Part shown: piece by piece, positions 12,300-24,944 of the stretch
How positions within the stretch are numbered: position 1 is the stretch's first letter
Layout: every line of letters starts with the position of its first letter
Assembly (NCBI GenBank): GCA_963922205.1
Contig: CAWUHX010000013.1
Span: forward strand, 1,302,001-1,366,000
Direction of reading: 5' to 3'
DNA from: Romanomermis culicivorax
Taxonomy: Eukaryota; Nematoda; Enoplea; Mermithida; Mermithidae
Length of the DNA: 64,000 nucleotides
Made by a program: the position numbers and the translations under genes
Notes under the pieces: model-generated
Told to the model about the DNA's origin: nothing
Databases searched by the model: none
Seen by the model: only the letters and a program-made list of their open reading frames with translations

Positions 12300-12353
12300 A
12301 TAAAAAAACGGAGCATAACATCGAATGATTATTTCGGGGAGTCATATTTTTAC

Positions 12354-12590
12354 TATAGTCTGTTTTTTATAAGATGCGTGTTAATTGAAGAATGACAAAA
12401 ACTAGTAACATCTTCAAAGACGTTTACACATATATTACAGTAAGGATCAAAAAATAGTTATAGTAAGAAAAGAAGGCTCTCGAATTTCCAGTTCAATTCG
12501 ACATATGGTATAGCAGAAAATGCTAAAAATGTGAAATAGCACCTGTTTTCAACTTGAAATTTACAAGCATTTCGAGAAAAACAGACAATA
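12354..12590 (-). mobile_element. Mariner-like MITE, TATAGTCTG family, opposite orientation
   Basis: Starts TATAGTCTGTTTTTTATAAG, the reverse complement of the family's right end. It ends GCATTTCGAGAAAAACAGAC, the reverse complement of the left end. It lies 54 bp from the copy at 12069-12299, so the two form an inverted pair just downstream of the ABCB8 stop codon. Confidence 0.7.
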
Positions 12591-12952
12591 GTCATTTAAA
12601 ACTCCCGTTTTTTTCACGTAAATTTTTCAGATTTTGAGTTTACAGCCGTTTTTGCGAACATCCTTATAATTTTTTACAGACGTCCAGAACCAACCTCAAT
12701 GGTTATATTGGAAGTACGCAAGAGATCAAAACGCCGAACAAATCTATGATTTCTGATATGTTTGTTGTTAAGCATAAACAGGCACCCATTTTTTGTGTGG
12801 AAAATAAAGTGCCATCGGAATCAATTCCAATCTGTGCTCTTGAATAACGTTTGACGGTTCAATTCATGGGCGAAAAATTTAGATAAACAGACGCCTGATA
12901 AATTTACTAACAAAAATTCCTAGATTAATAAAATTTTAGTTATCAGAGGCGT

Positions 12953-15900
12953 TCAATTGCTTCTTTGATGTTGCACTAATTGCCAATAAAGACCCTTCAG
13001 CTTGAGCAGTTCTTTATGGCTTCCAATCTGAAACGGAAACGCAAATTAGTGAAAGCGGTTTCAGAGGCGGAACAACGTAAAAAGGTTCCTAGAAAATATA
13101 TCGATTTTTAAGCCGGTAGAAAATTATAGTTGTATATTGCTTATATTGCACAAAAGATTTAATGGAAAATAAAAAGTGCCGTAGGGTAATGCATACATAA
13201 ATCTACAGTTTTCGGTATGCTAGAGTTCAAAGTTTTAACCAAAACTCCTCACCTCGGCGATCTTGTTTCCAGAAACTACAGCAATTTTGTCAGCATTCTG
13301 CAATGTGCTCAAACGGTGAGCAATGACTAATACAGTCCGTCCTTTCTCGGCTCTATCCAAAGCTTCTTGCACAAGTCGTTCTGATTCCGCGTCCAAAGCA
13401 CTGAAAAACTACCGAATTGAATCAACTGCAGAACCCATAAAAATCAGTTTTTGAAACTCATAACTCTCCGCAGGTTGAACGTTTCTAAATGTGCCTTGGT
13501 TTCTCACAGTTCAAACATGTTCTTCATAGTTTTCAAATAAAATACTGGACAACGAAGGGTAAGATGATTTTATTTGTCATAAATTAAGGCCGGAGTATAA
13601 ACAGATAGTTTCTTTAAGGTTGAAAAGCGGGATTAACTAAACGCAGCGTTCTATATTCAAAATTTGTGACATTCATTAATTGAAAGCATTGATGATTACA
13701 TTTATTCAAGATTCTTGAGAATATCTAATTAGAAGATTAAACTATCAAAAATGGACCCTCCTTTTTGAAGATTAAATCAAAATACGTTCGTTTTACAAAC
13801 ATTGCACTGAATTTCCAAAAAAAGTTTTTTGACAGATCATTGCGATGGTGCTTGGATCACTAATTTTTTCATGCAAAACGTAAATTCACCAGTCTATCGT
13901 TTACGAAAGTGGTCGTAATGAAAAAAATAAACAAATAATTATGCAGAATTTTGTTTGGCAGAAGGGTAGCGAAAATTGAAATACAGCTAGTTTTTCCGGT
14001 GGTTTCCTCGAAAGCAATAATTCTTATAGTTAGGTTCAGCAGTTTTTAGAACTCATCGGAAAATTGCATCAGAAACACAGCTCTGTTAAATTAATGAGTA
14101 TACATAGTAGTTAGTTAACCTATGGATTTTTAAACTACCCAAATTTCGAACATAAAGAAGTTTACCTCGTCGCTTCGTCCAATATCAAAATGGGAGGATT
14201 TTTCAATAAGGCCCGTGCGATTGCGATCCGTTGCTTTTGACCGCCTGACAAAGCTACGCCCCTCTCACCTGCTACAGTATCGTAACCGTCGGGGAAGGTT
14301 CGGATGAAAGAATCCGCGTTGGCTATTTTGGCCGCTTCGAGCACCTTTGGAGAAACAAATGAAAATAATTGCATTAAATGGAGAGAAGCACGTAAAGAAG
14401 AGAAAAAATTAAAGAGAAAATTTATAATTGAAAACTTGTTAATAATTTAGAGCCTTGTCGCATTATCAAATAATTCTGACACACGATCGATCGAAAATAA
14501 AAATCAAATTTATTTCATTTATGTTTGAATAGACATCATTGCGAAAACTTTGTAAGATAGCGTTTCCAGAGTTCTAATCCGTTTTCTGATTCATTATATT
14601 TTTTCCGTTTGAAATCACTCGAGTTTGAAAACATGCGTTTGAACGCCTACTTCATAATCTGTAGCTTCAGGCTTTCCATAACGAATATTTTCTTTAATCG
14701 TAGTATGGAAAAGCACGGGTTCCTATAATGCACTAAGTTATTTACAATGAATCGTGGTGCCGAAATCTGAAATCACTTGAGAAATGAATCCTACGGCTTT
14801 GCCTCGCAACCACTTGATATCCAAGTTTTTAACGTCGTTTCCATCAATAGTCACCGAACCGGAATCCACATCGTAAAATCTTTCCAATAATGCTGCGACA
14901 GTAGATTTTCCTGAAGGAGAGCACAAAAACATGGCAAGGAGAAGTCGAAAAAACTGTTTTACTTACCGGCGCCCGAATGACCGCATAGGGCAACAATTTG
15001 ACCAGGCTGAATTGTAAGCGCAAAATCTTTCAAAACTGTCTAAAAATTGATGTAAAATCGATATAAAAAAACGTAAGTAAAAAATAACTTCTACTGCTGT
15101 TGACCACAGGAGCGAAGTTTTTTACTGCACACAGTGAAAACTCGAGAAACTCCATTCTATGGTTTCCGAGCTGAAGAGGATAATCTGAATAGTGTGAATT
15201 CTGAAAAAGGTTTTGACTTACATAAAGAAAACTTGCTTGCTATTAAAACCCACGACTCTGAAAACTTACGAAATCTGGCCTATTGGGGTACGTGAAGGAA
15301 ACATTATCAAATTTAACTTCTCCGAGGAGTGAATGATACGGTATAATGCGATTGCCGCTCTTGTCGAGATCGGCTTGCCGATCGATAAACTGAAAAAGTA
15401 AAACTAAATAGATAGACAATCTACATGCAATTTGATCCAAAATGGGTCAGTTGAAAAGATCATGTTACATCGAAGCAGTGTTTTTTAGCGGCATACCCAT
15501 TAGCGTAGCCACTAATTTTTCTTAATTTGTATTCTCTTCTTAGCGTGACTACACTTTTCACTTGTACAGGCCCAACTTTATTAGCGTCGCGTTGAAAAAC
15601 AATGCATCAAGGAGTTCTGAAATGGCTTCACTACCGCTGTAGCAGACTAAACTAGTTCGTTACAGTCGAGTAATCAACTTATTGCGAAATGTTCTCATTT
15701 TAATCAACTGCATAGCCCAGAGTTGGGATAAAATGAGATGCTCAAGGATTGTATCATCTTGGACAGCGATATTTTCTGGAATTTTCGTTTTCAATTGGAT
15801 TTGATCTTTCGACATTTATAGTATCATCTCATTGAATTTCCAGGAAATCCGTAAAGAGCCTTCATACATGTAACAGGGGAGCGGGGGATACCTCCAACAT

Positions 15901-18900
15901 GGGCCATTCTCAAAATATTTTCACGCACTCCCTTTCGGGCATGAGATATCACTGCTAAAGTGTCAACTATCACAAAAATGGTCTCTTTCCTCACCAATCT
16001 AAAAAAATCATACTACTGACACTCCTCCCCGAGGACCTGATTATTTCAAGTTAAGAGGCGCTAGATATACGTCCACAACGGCTTATTGTAGGTTGGCAAC
16101 CATGAGGATATCTATAGACTGTTTTTCTTGAAATGCTTCTATATAATGATAGTTGAAAGCGAGGAGTGTTTTAGATTTTCACGATTTTCTGATAAACAAT
16201 ATGTCATATAGGAATGGAAATTTGTGAGCATACTAACCTAACCTTCAGCAATTTTTTGAGTGAAAAATTTTACAATATGAGCTCTATGTGAACGATTTTG
16301 ACAGTCATACTGATTTGTGTCACTTTTCTATTTGGAGGCATTCTATAAAAAACAGAATATAGGCAGGACAAAAATTTCAAGAAATCGAAGTTCGGTTAAT
16401 CCAATTTTCCGTGCTATTAAAATCTACTTAAAATTGCCTAAACAATGATCAAATTTGCTTCGTTTATATTTGTTATCCTCTTTTAATTCAAATCAAATTT
16501 CTGATTTACCAAGAAAACTCTGGCTCCAGCACTGGTTCCTTTTATAACTTGGCCGAAAAGCAACGAAACTTGAGCCAACGATCTTTGAATAACTTGAGCC
16601 GTTACTAGGAAAGACATCAATTGTCCGGACGTTATTTCCCCTGAACTGATTAGGTGTGAACCACCGTAAATGACGGATAGTATGATGCCTAAAACGACAG
16701 TTTTCATGATATTTGATGCATGTCCTAACGAAGCTGCAACTCAAACCATTTAAAACAAAGTTTGTCAATCCCTGGAAAATACCCACTCCGATGCCGAGAA
16801 CCTCATTCAAATTTCGACTTTTCTCTAGTTCGCGAGCGTACATTCTAAAATGAATCATGGAATCGAATCCCGTACACCAAATATGTATTTTTAACTTGGA
16901 ACAAATGAACTCACTTTTCTTCCGTTTCCTCCATTGCGAAAGCTTTCACAGTTCTGATATTATTCAGTGCTTCGCTGGCGACAGCCGTAGCGAGAGCCAC
17001 CTCAAAAATGATGAACTCGAAATTTTAAAATGAAAAGTTTTGATTATCATAAAAATAACAGAAGGATAATAAAATGAAAAAAATCAAAATAAAACAGAAC
17101 AAAAGTATCAAAACATAACAGAGAAAGTTGACAATGTATATATTTTTACTTGTTCCTGGGCTTGCTTCGAAATATGTCTCAAAAACGATCCCAGAACAGT
17201 CCCAAGCAGGACGACGACGGGCAGAACGGTTAAAGTTGCTAACGTCATTTTCGGCGAAATGAAGTACAACGATACTGAACATCCAACGCACTGCAAAAAA
17301 ATGAAGCAAAATTTCCCAAAGATGATGTTTTTTCTCTCACGACTTATTTTTACCACAGATGTAAAATTTTCGATTATTTAATTTTAAATGCGACGTACAA
17401 TGAAGTTCCAATGAATGAATAAATGAATGAATGAATGAATGAATGAATGAATGAATGAATGAATGAATGAATGAATGAATGAATGAATGAATGAATGAAT
17501 GAATGAATGAATGAATGAATGAATGAATGAAATGAAAATTGAACACCAATGAAAGTATGAGTTGAATGAACCGATGGAAAAAGTAATATTTCACCTGCGT
17601 AATATTGCGCAAACCTTGCGAAACGGCTTGTTTGAAGCAACTTTTGAATTCTTGAACATCAGTTGAAAGCCGGGCAACCAATTCACCCGTTCTTTTCGCG
17701 TCAAAAAATTGAATGTCTTGCATGAGTAACGAATCGAATAGTTTCAATCTTAAATCTCGAGCGACTTTTTCGCCGACGAACGACAGCAAGCTTATGTATA
17801 AAGCTGTTAATAGACTCTGAAAGGATTTTTTAAAGAAGATTTAGATAGAAATCAGCATTCACAAATTTGAGTTGCATTTTTCATACATAGGTAAGCTGAA
17901 ATCTCAACTATTTTTGAAAGGTACCTGAATTCCATATAAGCTGAGCAATCTGAAGGCTGGCCTATGCAAACACGCCAAAATAAATGTTTTATCTTTAATA
18001 CCCGCCGCTACGTTGACTAAAGCGCCCAATTGAAGCGGAATTTGAATATTAACGACAGCAGCGAAAATTGCTGTCTGAAAAATGAAGAGAAATTTTGCTT
18101 TGAAGCAGTCGTTTGGAAAAAGTCGGTTCGTAAGAATTTCATATGAAAAATATTTCTCTTTGAAGTATTTTATTCCAAAGAAGAAAATAGCCTGTTTTTC
18201 TTGAAGTGCTTTTAATAACGAAAGTGCGAAGTAACGACCACACATGATCTTGGGATAGAGTTTGCTGGGGTGGGTGTTCTATTCCCCGTCAGAATCCTTC
18301 CCCAAATTTCTATGATGTACATGCATACCAAGTATTATTCGTATTTTTGTGATTTTTCGCTAGGCCATATATCACGTGAGATTAAATATTTGTGAGAACG
18401 CTAGAATGAGAAACTAACTTTTAACCAGTTTCTGAGTAAAAACTTCTACAGTCAAAGCTTTGTGCAACCGATTTTGAACAGTAATAATTTTTTTTCAATG
18501 TTCAATTTGTACGCATTTTTTAAAAAACAGACTTGTACTTTACATCTTCAACCATACATGTAACGGAGCCCCGAGGTCTGGGGGAGGGGGGTTGGGCGAC
18601 ATTTTTGGGGCCGGGGGTCAGGAATTCCCAAAATTTTGGGGGAAGGGGTCTCTCAAGGAAAAAAATTCGATTTTTTCACGAAAAAAGTCCAAAAAATAGT
18701 TCAAAAAGCAGTAATTTTTCCTTAAAAAGACCGAAAAATGTATCCATGGCGCGAAGCGCCAAGAAAATTCACATTTTTTACCATTTTTCGTTCAAAAATT
18801 GACATTTTTAATCAAAAATTGACGTTTTTCAGTATTTTTCGGACCAAAAGTATGGGGGTCCCAACGGCTATCATATGGCTAGCCATTGGATTGGAAAATC

Positions 18901-19991
18901 CTGGGGGGGGGCGGTCGCCCAATGGCTAGCCACATGGTCGACGATTTCTGGGGGGGGGGGATTCCCATAGCACTTCCCCCCAATTACATGTATGTCTTCA
19001 ACTGCATTACAAAATTATGAGTTCTAAAAAATATATTTTTGGTAAACAACAGCCATTTTTGAACAAGAAATGGCCAAAAATATCTATGTTTCCAGCGTTC
19101 TGCGTCATAACTAACATTTTTATGGATTTTTTTAGTCACACCGATTTTTTTGTAACCATTCCCCGTACTTAAATTTCAGGCGACTCAATGAATCCAGCCA
19201 TTAAAAACACCTATATAACCATCTTCAGAGTCCATACATGTGACGGAGCTCGGAGGTTAGACCTGCAGATTTTTTTTATGGGGAGTCATTGTGGAAAAAA
19301 TTTTATCCAGAGGGTTATTGAAGGAAAAATTTGAATTTCTCCCTCAAAAGTCGGAAAACGAATAAAAAGAAGTTCTTGTCTAATAATCTATTATAAAATC
19401 GTATCAATGACGTGGAGCGCTTAAAAAATTGACCTTTTTACGCCAAACGGGTTGAATATTGAAAAAAATATGTTCGTATGGATTTTAAAAAAATTATCAA
19501 CTTATACTCCGAAAGAGCCGCGCATGATTGTTTGATCTTTTGTTTTTCCCGTTCATTCATTAAATTGTTTAAAATTTTCTCACCACAACAGCCGCAACCA
19601 AAAATAACAAATAAGGTCGCAAAATGAACCCAAACGACGCCCACGGAAAATTTTCTTGCGATTTCGAACGTTGTTCGTTATTCACAGCTTCGGAAACTCT
19701 ATCCCTGTCAGAAGTCTTGATTTTCTTTTTGGTGAAAGCTTTCTTGAAAAACGACGGTAAGAATAAGGCCGCCGGCAGTACGACGATTTTGCACGGGTTT
19801 TTTGTCTTAGAATTTACCGATTTCCAATTACGTATCCGAAATTTGCAGATTTTGAATACATAATTAACGTTACCGCTGTGGTAATTTTTACTGTAATTAG
19901 AAAAACGAATGCAATATTTGGCCGAAAATGATAAGGAATTTGATAGGCGTAGTTTTATTTTGAGTCCAAAAGACGACATGCGAGCGGACAT
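12953..19991 (-). CDS. ABCB8: ABCB8-like mitochondrial inner-membrane ABC half-transporter, complete
   Basis: Fourteen exons splice to 694 residues plus TGA: 19584-19991, 17925-18074, 17595-17816, 17150-17290, 16915-17000, 16747-16844, 16510-16688, 15270-15389, 14967-15039, 14777-14910, 14651-14722, 14166-14344, 13253-13400, 12953-13027. All sites are GT-AG with consistent phases. The first ATG at 19991 opens an Arg/Lys/Ser-rich, acid-poor mitochondrial presequence. The membrane domain follows, then one nucleotide-binding domain: Walker A GHSGAGKST (488-496), Q-loop ISQEP (Q537), signature LSGGQKQ (593-599), Walker [10 protein letters not shown] (613-621), H-loop H649. [14 protein letters not shown] and LMSFL...SAGARVF favour ABCB8 over ABCB10. 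Human ABCB8 is a mitochondrial half-transporter linked to iron export and the mitochondrial K-ATP channel; the partner and substrate here are unknown. No catalytic residue is missing. Confidence 0.93.
16113..16361 (+). mobile_element. Mariner-like MITE, TATAGTCTG family, in ABCB8 intron
   Basis: Starts TATAGACTGTTTTTCTTGAA and ends GGCATTCTATAAAAAACAGA followed by ATATA. It is the best-preserved copy in the window and lies between ABCB8 exons 7 and 8, antisense to the gene. Confidence 0.75.
17411..17534. repeat. (ATGA)n microsatellite in ABCB8 intron 3
   Basis: An almost pure run of about 30 tetranucleotides, with one interruption near its start. It is spliced out between exons 3 and 4. The Phe-Ile-His-Ser repeats seen when it is translated are therefore not protein. 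Confidence 0.95.
18186..18537 (+). mobile_element. Mariner-like MITE, TATAGTCTG family, diverged long copy
   Basis: The left end, ATAGCCTGTTTTTCTTGAAG, and the right end, CGCATTTTTTAAAAAACAGA, match the family termini. The copy is about 120 bp longer than the others. It lies in ABCB8 intron 1, directly beside the element at 18553. Confidence 0.6.
18553..18994. mobile_element. hAT-like MITE, CATACATG family (442 bp), ABCB8 intron 1
   Basis: The termini are CATACATGTAACGGAGCCCC and the inverted TTACATGTATG. A perfect 8-bp target duplication, TCTTCAAC, flanks it at 18545-18552 and 18995-19002. The interior has G-runs and GGCGCGAAGCGCC hairpins. It is non-coding. Confidence 0.85.
19233..19450. 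mobile_element. Truncated CATACATG-family MITE
   Basis: The left terminus, CATACATGTGACGGAGCTCG, and interior phrases such as GACGTGGAGCGCTTAAAAAATT parallel the copy at 18553. The right end is missing, so the end coordinate is approximate. Confidence 0.5.
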
Positions 19992-20786
19992 CTGTAAAAA
20001 ACTGAAGTATGAATTGGGGCATGACAAGAAAAGTAAAAAACAGGAGGCAATGTTAATTTCTTCTACCTGAATTGAATTGTGTTAGAAAGTAATTTGAATA
20101 TGAGCTTTACCCAAAATTGACTGCGGTATTCGTGGACATCTAAAATCATATAGTCTGCCGCACGACAATGCGCAAAAGAATTGACGATAAGGAAATTAGT
20201 ATCAAATTTTAGTGAATTGAATCATAAAAATCATTTTATTCCAATAGTCTCTCTTTACCGTGTTTTTTGTAGAATAACAATCGACCAACAAAATCGTATA
20301 ACAAAGAAAACAGCATACAGAAGACAAATCATAGCTACATAGGTACACAAAAAGCTCGAGAAAACTCTTTTTATTCCACCTATCTTGAGGGAGTAGATGA
20401 CAAAGGACTAAATTTGACGGTCGCAGAAAAATTTTTAGTAACCTCAGGGAATCTGGAAAGAATAATTATCAGGGACAATAATGGAGAAAAAATAATGTCC
20501 ATAACAGTCCCGTTTTTTGAATAAAACTTAAGCTGTGACTTCGATGCGTCTGCTACTTCAAAATTTAATAGGCTACAAGCAGAAATTCCAGACATTACCC
20601 GATTTCCGAGGAAATCGGTAGCGCTTTGTTTCCAAACATAGAATATAAATACTGAATTCGGTTGGTTACCGTATCTGTGAGAACGAATCACTAGTGACGA
20701 GTCCGCTAGGTTCTATACTTTGAAAATTCATGAGTTTTCTCGGCCACAGAAAACGGCTGCCTACAACCAATGTTATACGCTACTTT
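19992..20786. other. Intergenic spacer between two minus-strand genes
   Basis: This 795-bp spacer separates the M3-family stop codon from the ABCB8 start. It should hold the M3 gene's 3' UTR and the ABCB8 promoter. No TATA box or other regulatory site can be supported by eye. A 103-codon frame at 20380-20691 (-) has no domain or splice context. Confidence 0.5.
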
Positions 20787-23700
20787 TTATAATTTGTAAA
20801 AATCGAATAAGTGTTTGAAGTCCAAGTCGCGATTTCGGAAATTTTCGAATATTCTCCTCATTTTGACACCGCCTCCTTGATTTAGAAACGTCTCTTTGTA
20901 CCTTAATATTGGGGGTCATAAGATTCAATTGTTCAATTTAGTGTATGAAAACAAATAAAAAACGGACACAGAAAGAACTTTCCAAAAGAACATTCTTGAA
21001 TTTTTGTCGAAAATAAGTTGAGTATTCTGGCAAGCCCCAAATAAGGTCTTTCGCTGCGAATATAAATACCTTTTCCCCATGGCGATCAATTTTTCATCGT
21101 TTTCGAAACAACCCGCTTCTTTGAAAGCCGCCACGACATCACATGCTAACATCTAAAGTGCGAAACTTCAAAGTGAACATATTTTTGAAATACTCAAAAA
21201 ACTCACTTCCGACCAAAGTTGTCCGTAATAACCGCAACTACTACCTTTGAGCATGATATCGGTAAAACTGCACGGATAGTTGTCCATCTTATCCAACTGT
21301 TTTTCGTAATAACGTGTATACATATCTGCGTATATGTCGCGCCAAAATATACGTCTAAAATATAAAGATTGTACGGATAAAAAAGCGGAAGAAAAATTTG
21401 ATAAATTAGCGGTCAAGTAGAGCAGTCGGCGATACCTTTCTTCAACTATTAAATAAGTTCAGAGCGTTCATAAATTACCCTGAAGCATGATTGATGGCCA
21501 TATCGAATTCGCTTAAAAATCCTTCTCGTAGTAAAATTGGTAACATTGATTCGATATAAACTGCAAAAATGGAAGAAAAATCTAGTCATAATATTAGCTT
21601 GATTAAGAGAAGCTTTTGTATTAAATCACTTCAGAATGTCGGAGAAGCAAAGAAATTATTACAATTCATTGAAACATCTACGTACTTCTAATTACGTTCC
21701 GTAAAATATTGCTCTTTAATTTCCAGAAAAGAAATTCTACCTTCTCTGACTATGTCAGCGTCTTGTACGGAGAGTCGATTGCTGCTCAAGCGACTCAAAA
21801 TAGATGGCTCCAAAACAATCCATTTAAAAACTTCCGCGTAAAACTGAGAGGCGTCCAGTTCTACCGACTGGGCACCCGATAATGAGCTGTAAGGCGAACC
21901 GCATAACATCGTGGCCATAACGTCACCCAGCTACACGGGAAAAATTTAAAATGTTGTTACTTTTCAAACGTTAATGTTAAATACGACTGGTAAAGAGGCG
22001 ATTAGGGTTGACATCCAATTTTGACTTAAGACAGACTTTTTCCGCGTTTTAAATCGATAATCAAAAGATTTAGATATTGAATTATATCTTTGTCATTACA
22101 AAATTTGAATCTAGGATTCTAAATACTTCGAATAACATTTAAAAGTTGTCAAACTTTCTCCATATTGAGATAAAAAATACTCAGAAACTATTATCGAAAT
22201 CGAGAAATTTGGCCACATTATTGAAAGACTGATGGCTCATTTCCAAATCAAAATAACACTTAGAAAGGATGTGAGAACCACTGACGTGTGTATTCGTGAC
22301 TGGGAATTAGAACGCGGGACAACAGAGCGCCAAGACATTAGAGCGCAGGACAATAATGCACAGGGACATTAGAGTGCATCAATAAAAACTGAGTTTTTTC
22401 GAGCCGACGTTCCCTGGTCTGCGATGAACGCGAATTTTAATTTTTTTTAATAAAAAAAGAAACTTAAACAAGCAGCTTAATTTCGAAATTCGTCAAATTT
22501 TTCTTGTAAACTGCGTATATTATTCTGAATGACAGTTATCGAAAATAACAAAATAAAACAATTTGATTCAAAGGTCAAATGGTATTTGCAATTTTTTGTG
22601 TTTCTTTCGTAACTTTTGAGTGATAATGTGCAAACCCTATCATTGTACCTTCAAGAATAAACATTGATTCCGCCGTTCATCTACTCACAGAGTGTTTTTA
22701 CAAACGGAGGCAAAAAGAATTCCCACGGTAGCCGAATGTAAAAAGAGAGTAATGATAGGGTGTAGGAATAATGAGATATAAAAAGAACAAAAGATAAAAA
22801 CAAAAGAAAACGAAAACAAAACGAAGAAAGATTGAGACGAAAAAAGTAAGAATGGCGAGATATGAAAAAGAACAAAAAACGGGAAAAATACTACGAGGTG
22901 AAAAAATGTATTGACATGAACTTCTCCAGAATCACGAAAAATGTGAAGAATCAGCATTTTTGAGCTGGAATTTTTCAAATTATTTCATTTTCGTTTTTTA
23001 TTTTGCTCTGATCTAATGTTTCTATGATTTATTTTCCAACGCTCTAATGTCCCTCCGCTCTATTATTCGCGCGCTATTATCCTTGCGCTCTATTGTCCCC
23101 ACGCTTTAATGTTCTTGCGCTCTAATGCCCGCGCTCTAATTTCTCGATACCAGTATTTTTTTCTGCACTGGTGCAGAATTTTTTGAGTCATGTGTTTGAT
23201 CACATCAGATATAGAAAAGATGCATTTTGGTGCATTTTAGAAAATCATAATCTCAAAATTTTACCGGTGCTTTGCGCCAGTTATAACATTAATAAGCATT
23301 ATTATGTATTACCTAGCTCGGGCGCGGCTTTTAGCATATCTATTTTCATTTATCACATGATCTATAATAGTTTTCATCATCTTAAACGTATTATCTCATG
23401 TTTTAATTGGTAATCTTCAATATTTTATCATGATATTTAATGAAGATTCTCATTTTTTGCTCGACACAGTGTTTGAGAAAGATCAATAAGTCAAGTCTCT
23501 AAGCTTTTTGAAGCGATTATTGCTTTCCTAACGTAAAATCAATTCAAAAGCTTCATGAAAGTAGTTTTCAGAAATTTATAGTCTTCTTACACATATCTTT
23601 TTGATTAAGTTCATGAGAGTTTACAAATAAATAGCTGGTTTTAAAATTTTTCAAATAAAATTCAAGAAATTACGACTTTTGAACACAAAATTCGAATCTA

Positions 23701-24944
23701 ATTCGTGAAATAAATTTTTGGAAAATTGATTTTCCAGCGTCGAAGAATGTCAATACTCAAAAATTTTTCCGGATATCTTTTTTAGGCTCTCACTGGTCAT
23801 CATAGAGGACTTAACCGTCGATTTCTCACGTAATTCAAAGTCACTATGCTTTTGGATAGTTTGCTGGAAAATTTGTTCCACAATGCTTGTAGATCAGACA
23901 TCGATAAAACTCAAAAATTTCAAATGTTTCCTAAATTTTAATGAATTAACGGCTCTAAAACACATCAGAAGGTTTGAAAAAGCTCAAAAATACATAAATA
24001 AAGCGTCTATAAGCATTTTTTGTGAAAAACGACTTCGGGAAAATGGGGGAATTGGGGAATTTCGACCCCTTCCCCAATTTGGGAAAAAGACCCGGGGAGA
24101 AACAGTGGTAACAGGAGAAAACCGCAGTGCAGAAACTTTTTTTTGGCTTTTCAGTACTGTGCAGAAAAAAACACTGCTCGATACCATCATACATGTAACG
24201 GAGCCCCGAGGGTGGGTCGGCGACCTTTTTAGAACCCGTGAGGATCGATTCCCCAACATTTTAGGTTCAAAAAAATGGTTCGAGAAGTAGTCATTTTTGT
24301 TTTAAAAAATAGTAAAAAATGTATTAGTGACGAGAAGCGCCGAGAAAATTGACATTTTTCGTACTTTTATGACCAAAAGTATGCGGATGCCTACGGCTAC
24401 CATATGGCAAGCCATAGGATTGGCAAATCCTGGGGGGGGGAGAAGTTCCAATGGTACTTCCCCCAAATTATATGTATGGGTAACGTGTGTATTAAATTTA
24501 CGGATGACATCAAATGCTTACAGATTTAGCCAAAAATAATAGAATTTCGACGGAAATGGGTAATTCTTCCAATTTTTCGCCTTTCATTATATTAACGTTC
24601 AAATAAACTATCGGCTTATACCCGTTGAACTGACATTTACCTGTAGAAGGGAACCATGAAAAAATAGATAAGATTATCACTAAGGATAACATGCACACTT
24701 CGACCATGACTGATCCAATTAGATTGCAATTTTCCCGATCTAATAAAAGCATCCACGTAAAGTAGGCCTTTTTCTTCTCCTGGAAATTATATATGAAAAT
24801 TGGAACCATAGAATAAAATGCCGAGACGCACCAGTGCTATCTCGAATCGAATACACTTTGACGCTATCATGCCACGTCTCGATTTCTTCGCTAACGTCAA
24901 CGTAAGAAATTTCGAACATTTTTTCTGTCAGAGCGAGCAAATTT
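20787..24944 (-). CDS. MIPEP: M3-family (mitochondrial intermediate peptidase-like) protein, eight 3' exons
   Basis: Exons are 24832-24944, 24699-24779, 24522-24640, 21696-21930, 21479-21560, 21207-21354, 21070-21152 and 20787-20901 (stop TAA). All sites are GT-AG and every phase matches. The landmarks follow mitochondrial intermediate peptidase in order: ETWHDSVKVYSIRDST, GLLYVDAFIRSGK, HGRSKCQFNGYKPIVYL, SSLSGAQSVELDASQFYAE, the C-terminal GYYGQLWSE, then GKRYKETFLNQGGG and RDLDFKHLF. The family's zinc motif HExGH aligns without gaps to KSLGD across the 24522/21930 junction, and the next zinc-ligand Glu aligns to Ser. The protein is therefore probably catalytically inactive, although every reading frame is intact. 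Active relatives trim octapeptides from imported matrix proteins. The gene continues upstream at 60812-62583. The acceptor of the first exon listed (24944) is the least certain boundary. Confidence 0.82.
22304..23142 (-). mobile_element. Foldback-type element, GACATTAGAGCGCAGG arms (copy A)
   Basis: The left arm (22304-22380) has about five 15-16-bp units of the type GGACATTAGAGCGCA. The right arm (23037-23142) has about seven inverted units, GCGCTCTAATGTCCC. The core shares sequence with the element at 25996-27024 in opposite orientation, including TGCAGACCAGGGAA-like and TCTGGAGAAGTTCA phrases. It lies in the intron between M3-gene exons 24522 and 21930. No transposase is visible. Confidence 0.75.
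24188..24478. mobile_element. hAT-like MITE, CATACATG family (291 bp)
   Basis: Starts CATACATGTAACGGAGCCCC and ends TTATATGTATG. It is an internally shorter relative of the 18553 copy. Flanking 8-mers GATACCAT and GGTAACGT agree at only 5 of 8 positions, so the target duplication has decayed. It lies 43 bp inside the intron downstream of the M3 exon at 24522-24640. Confidence 0.7.

Noticed and set aside
16493..16858. Frameshift in ABCB8 making it a pseudogene
   Set aside because: The apparent shift is resolved by a 58-bp GT-AG intron (16689-16746), which restores the family alignment.
17374..17640. Repeat protein of Phe-Ile-His-Ser units
   Set aside because: It is the translation of an (ATGA)n microsatellite lying inside ABCB8 intron 3.
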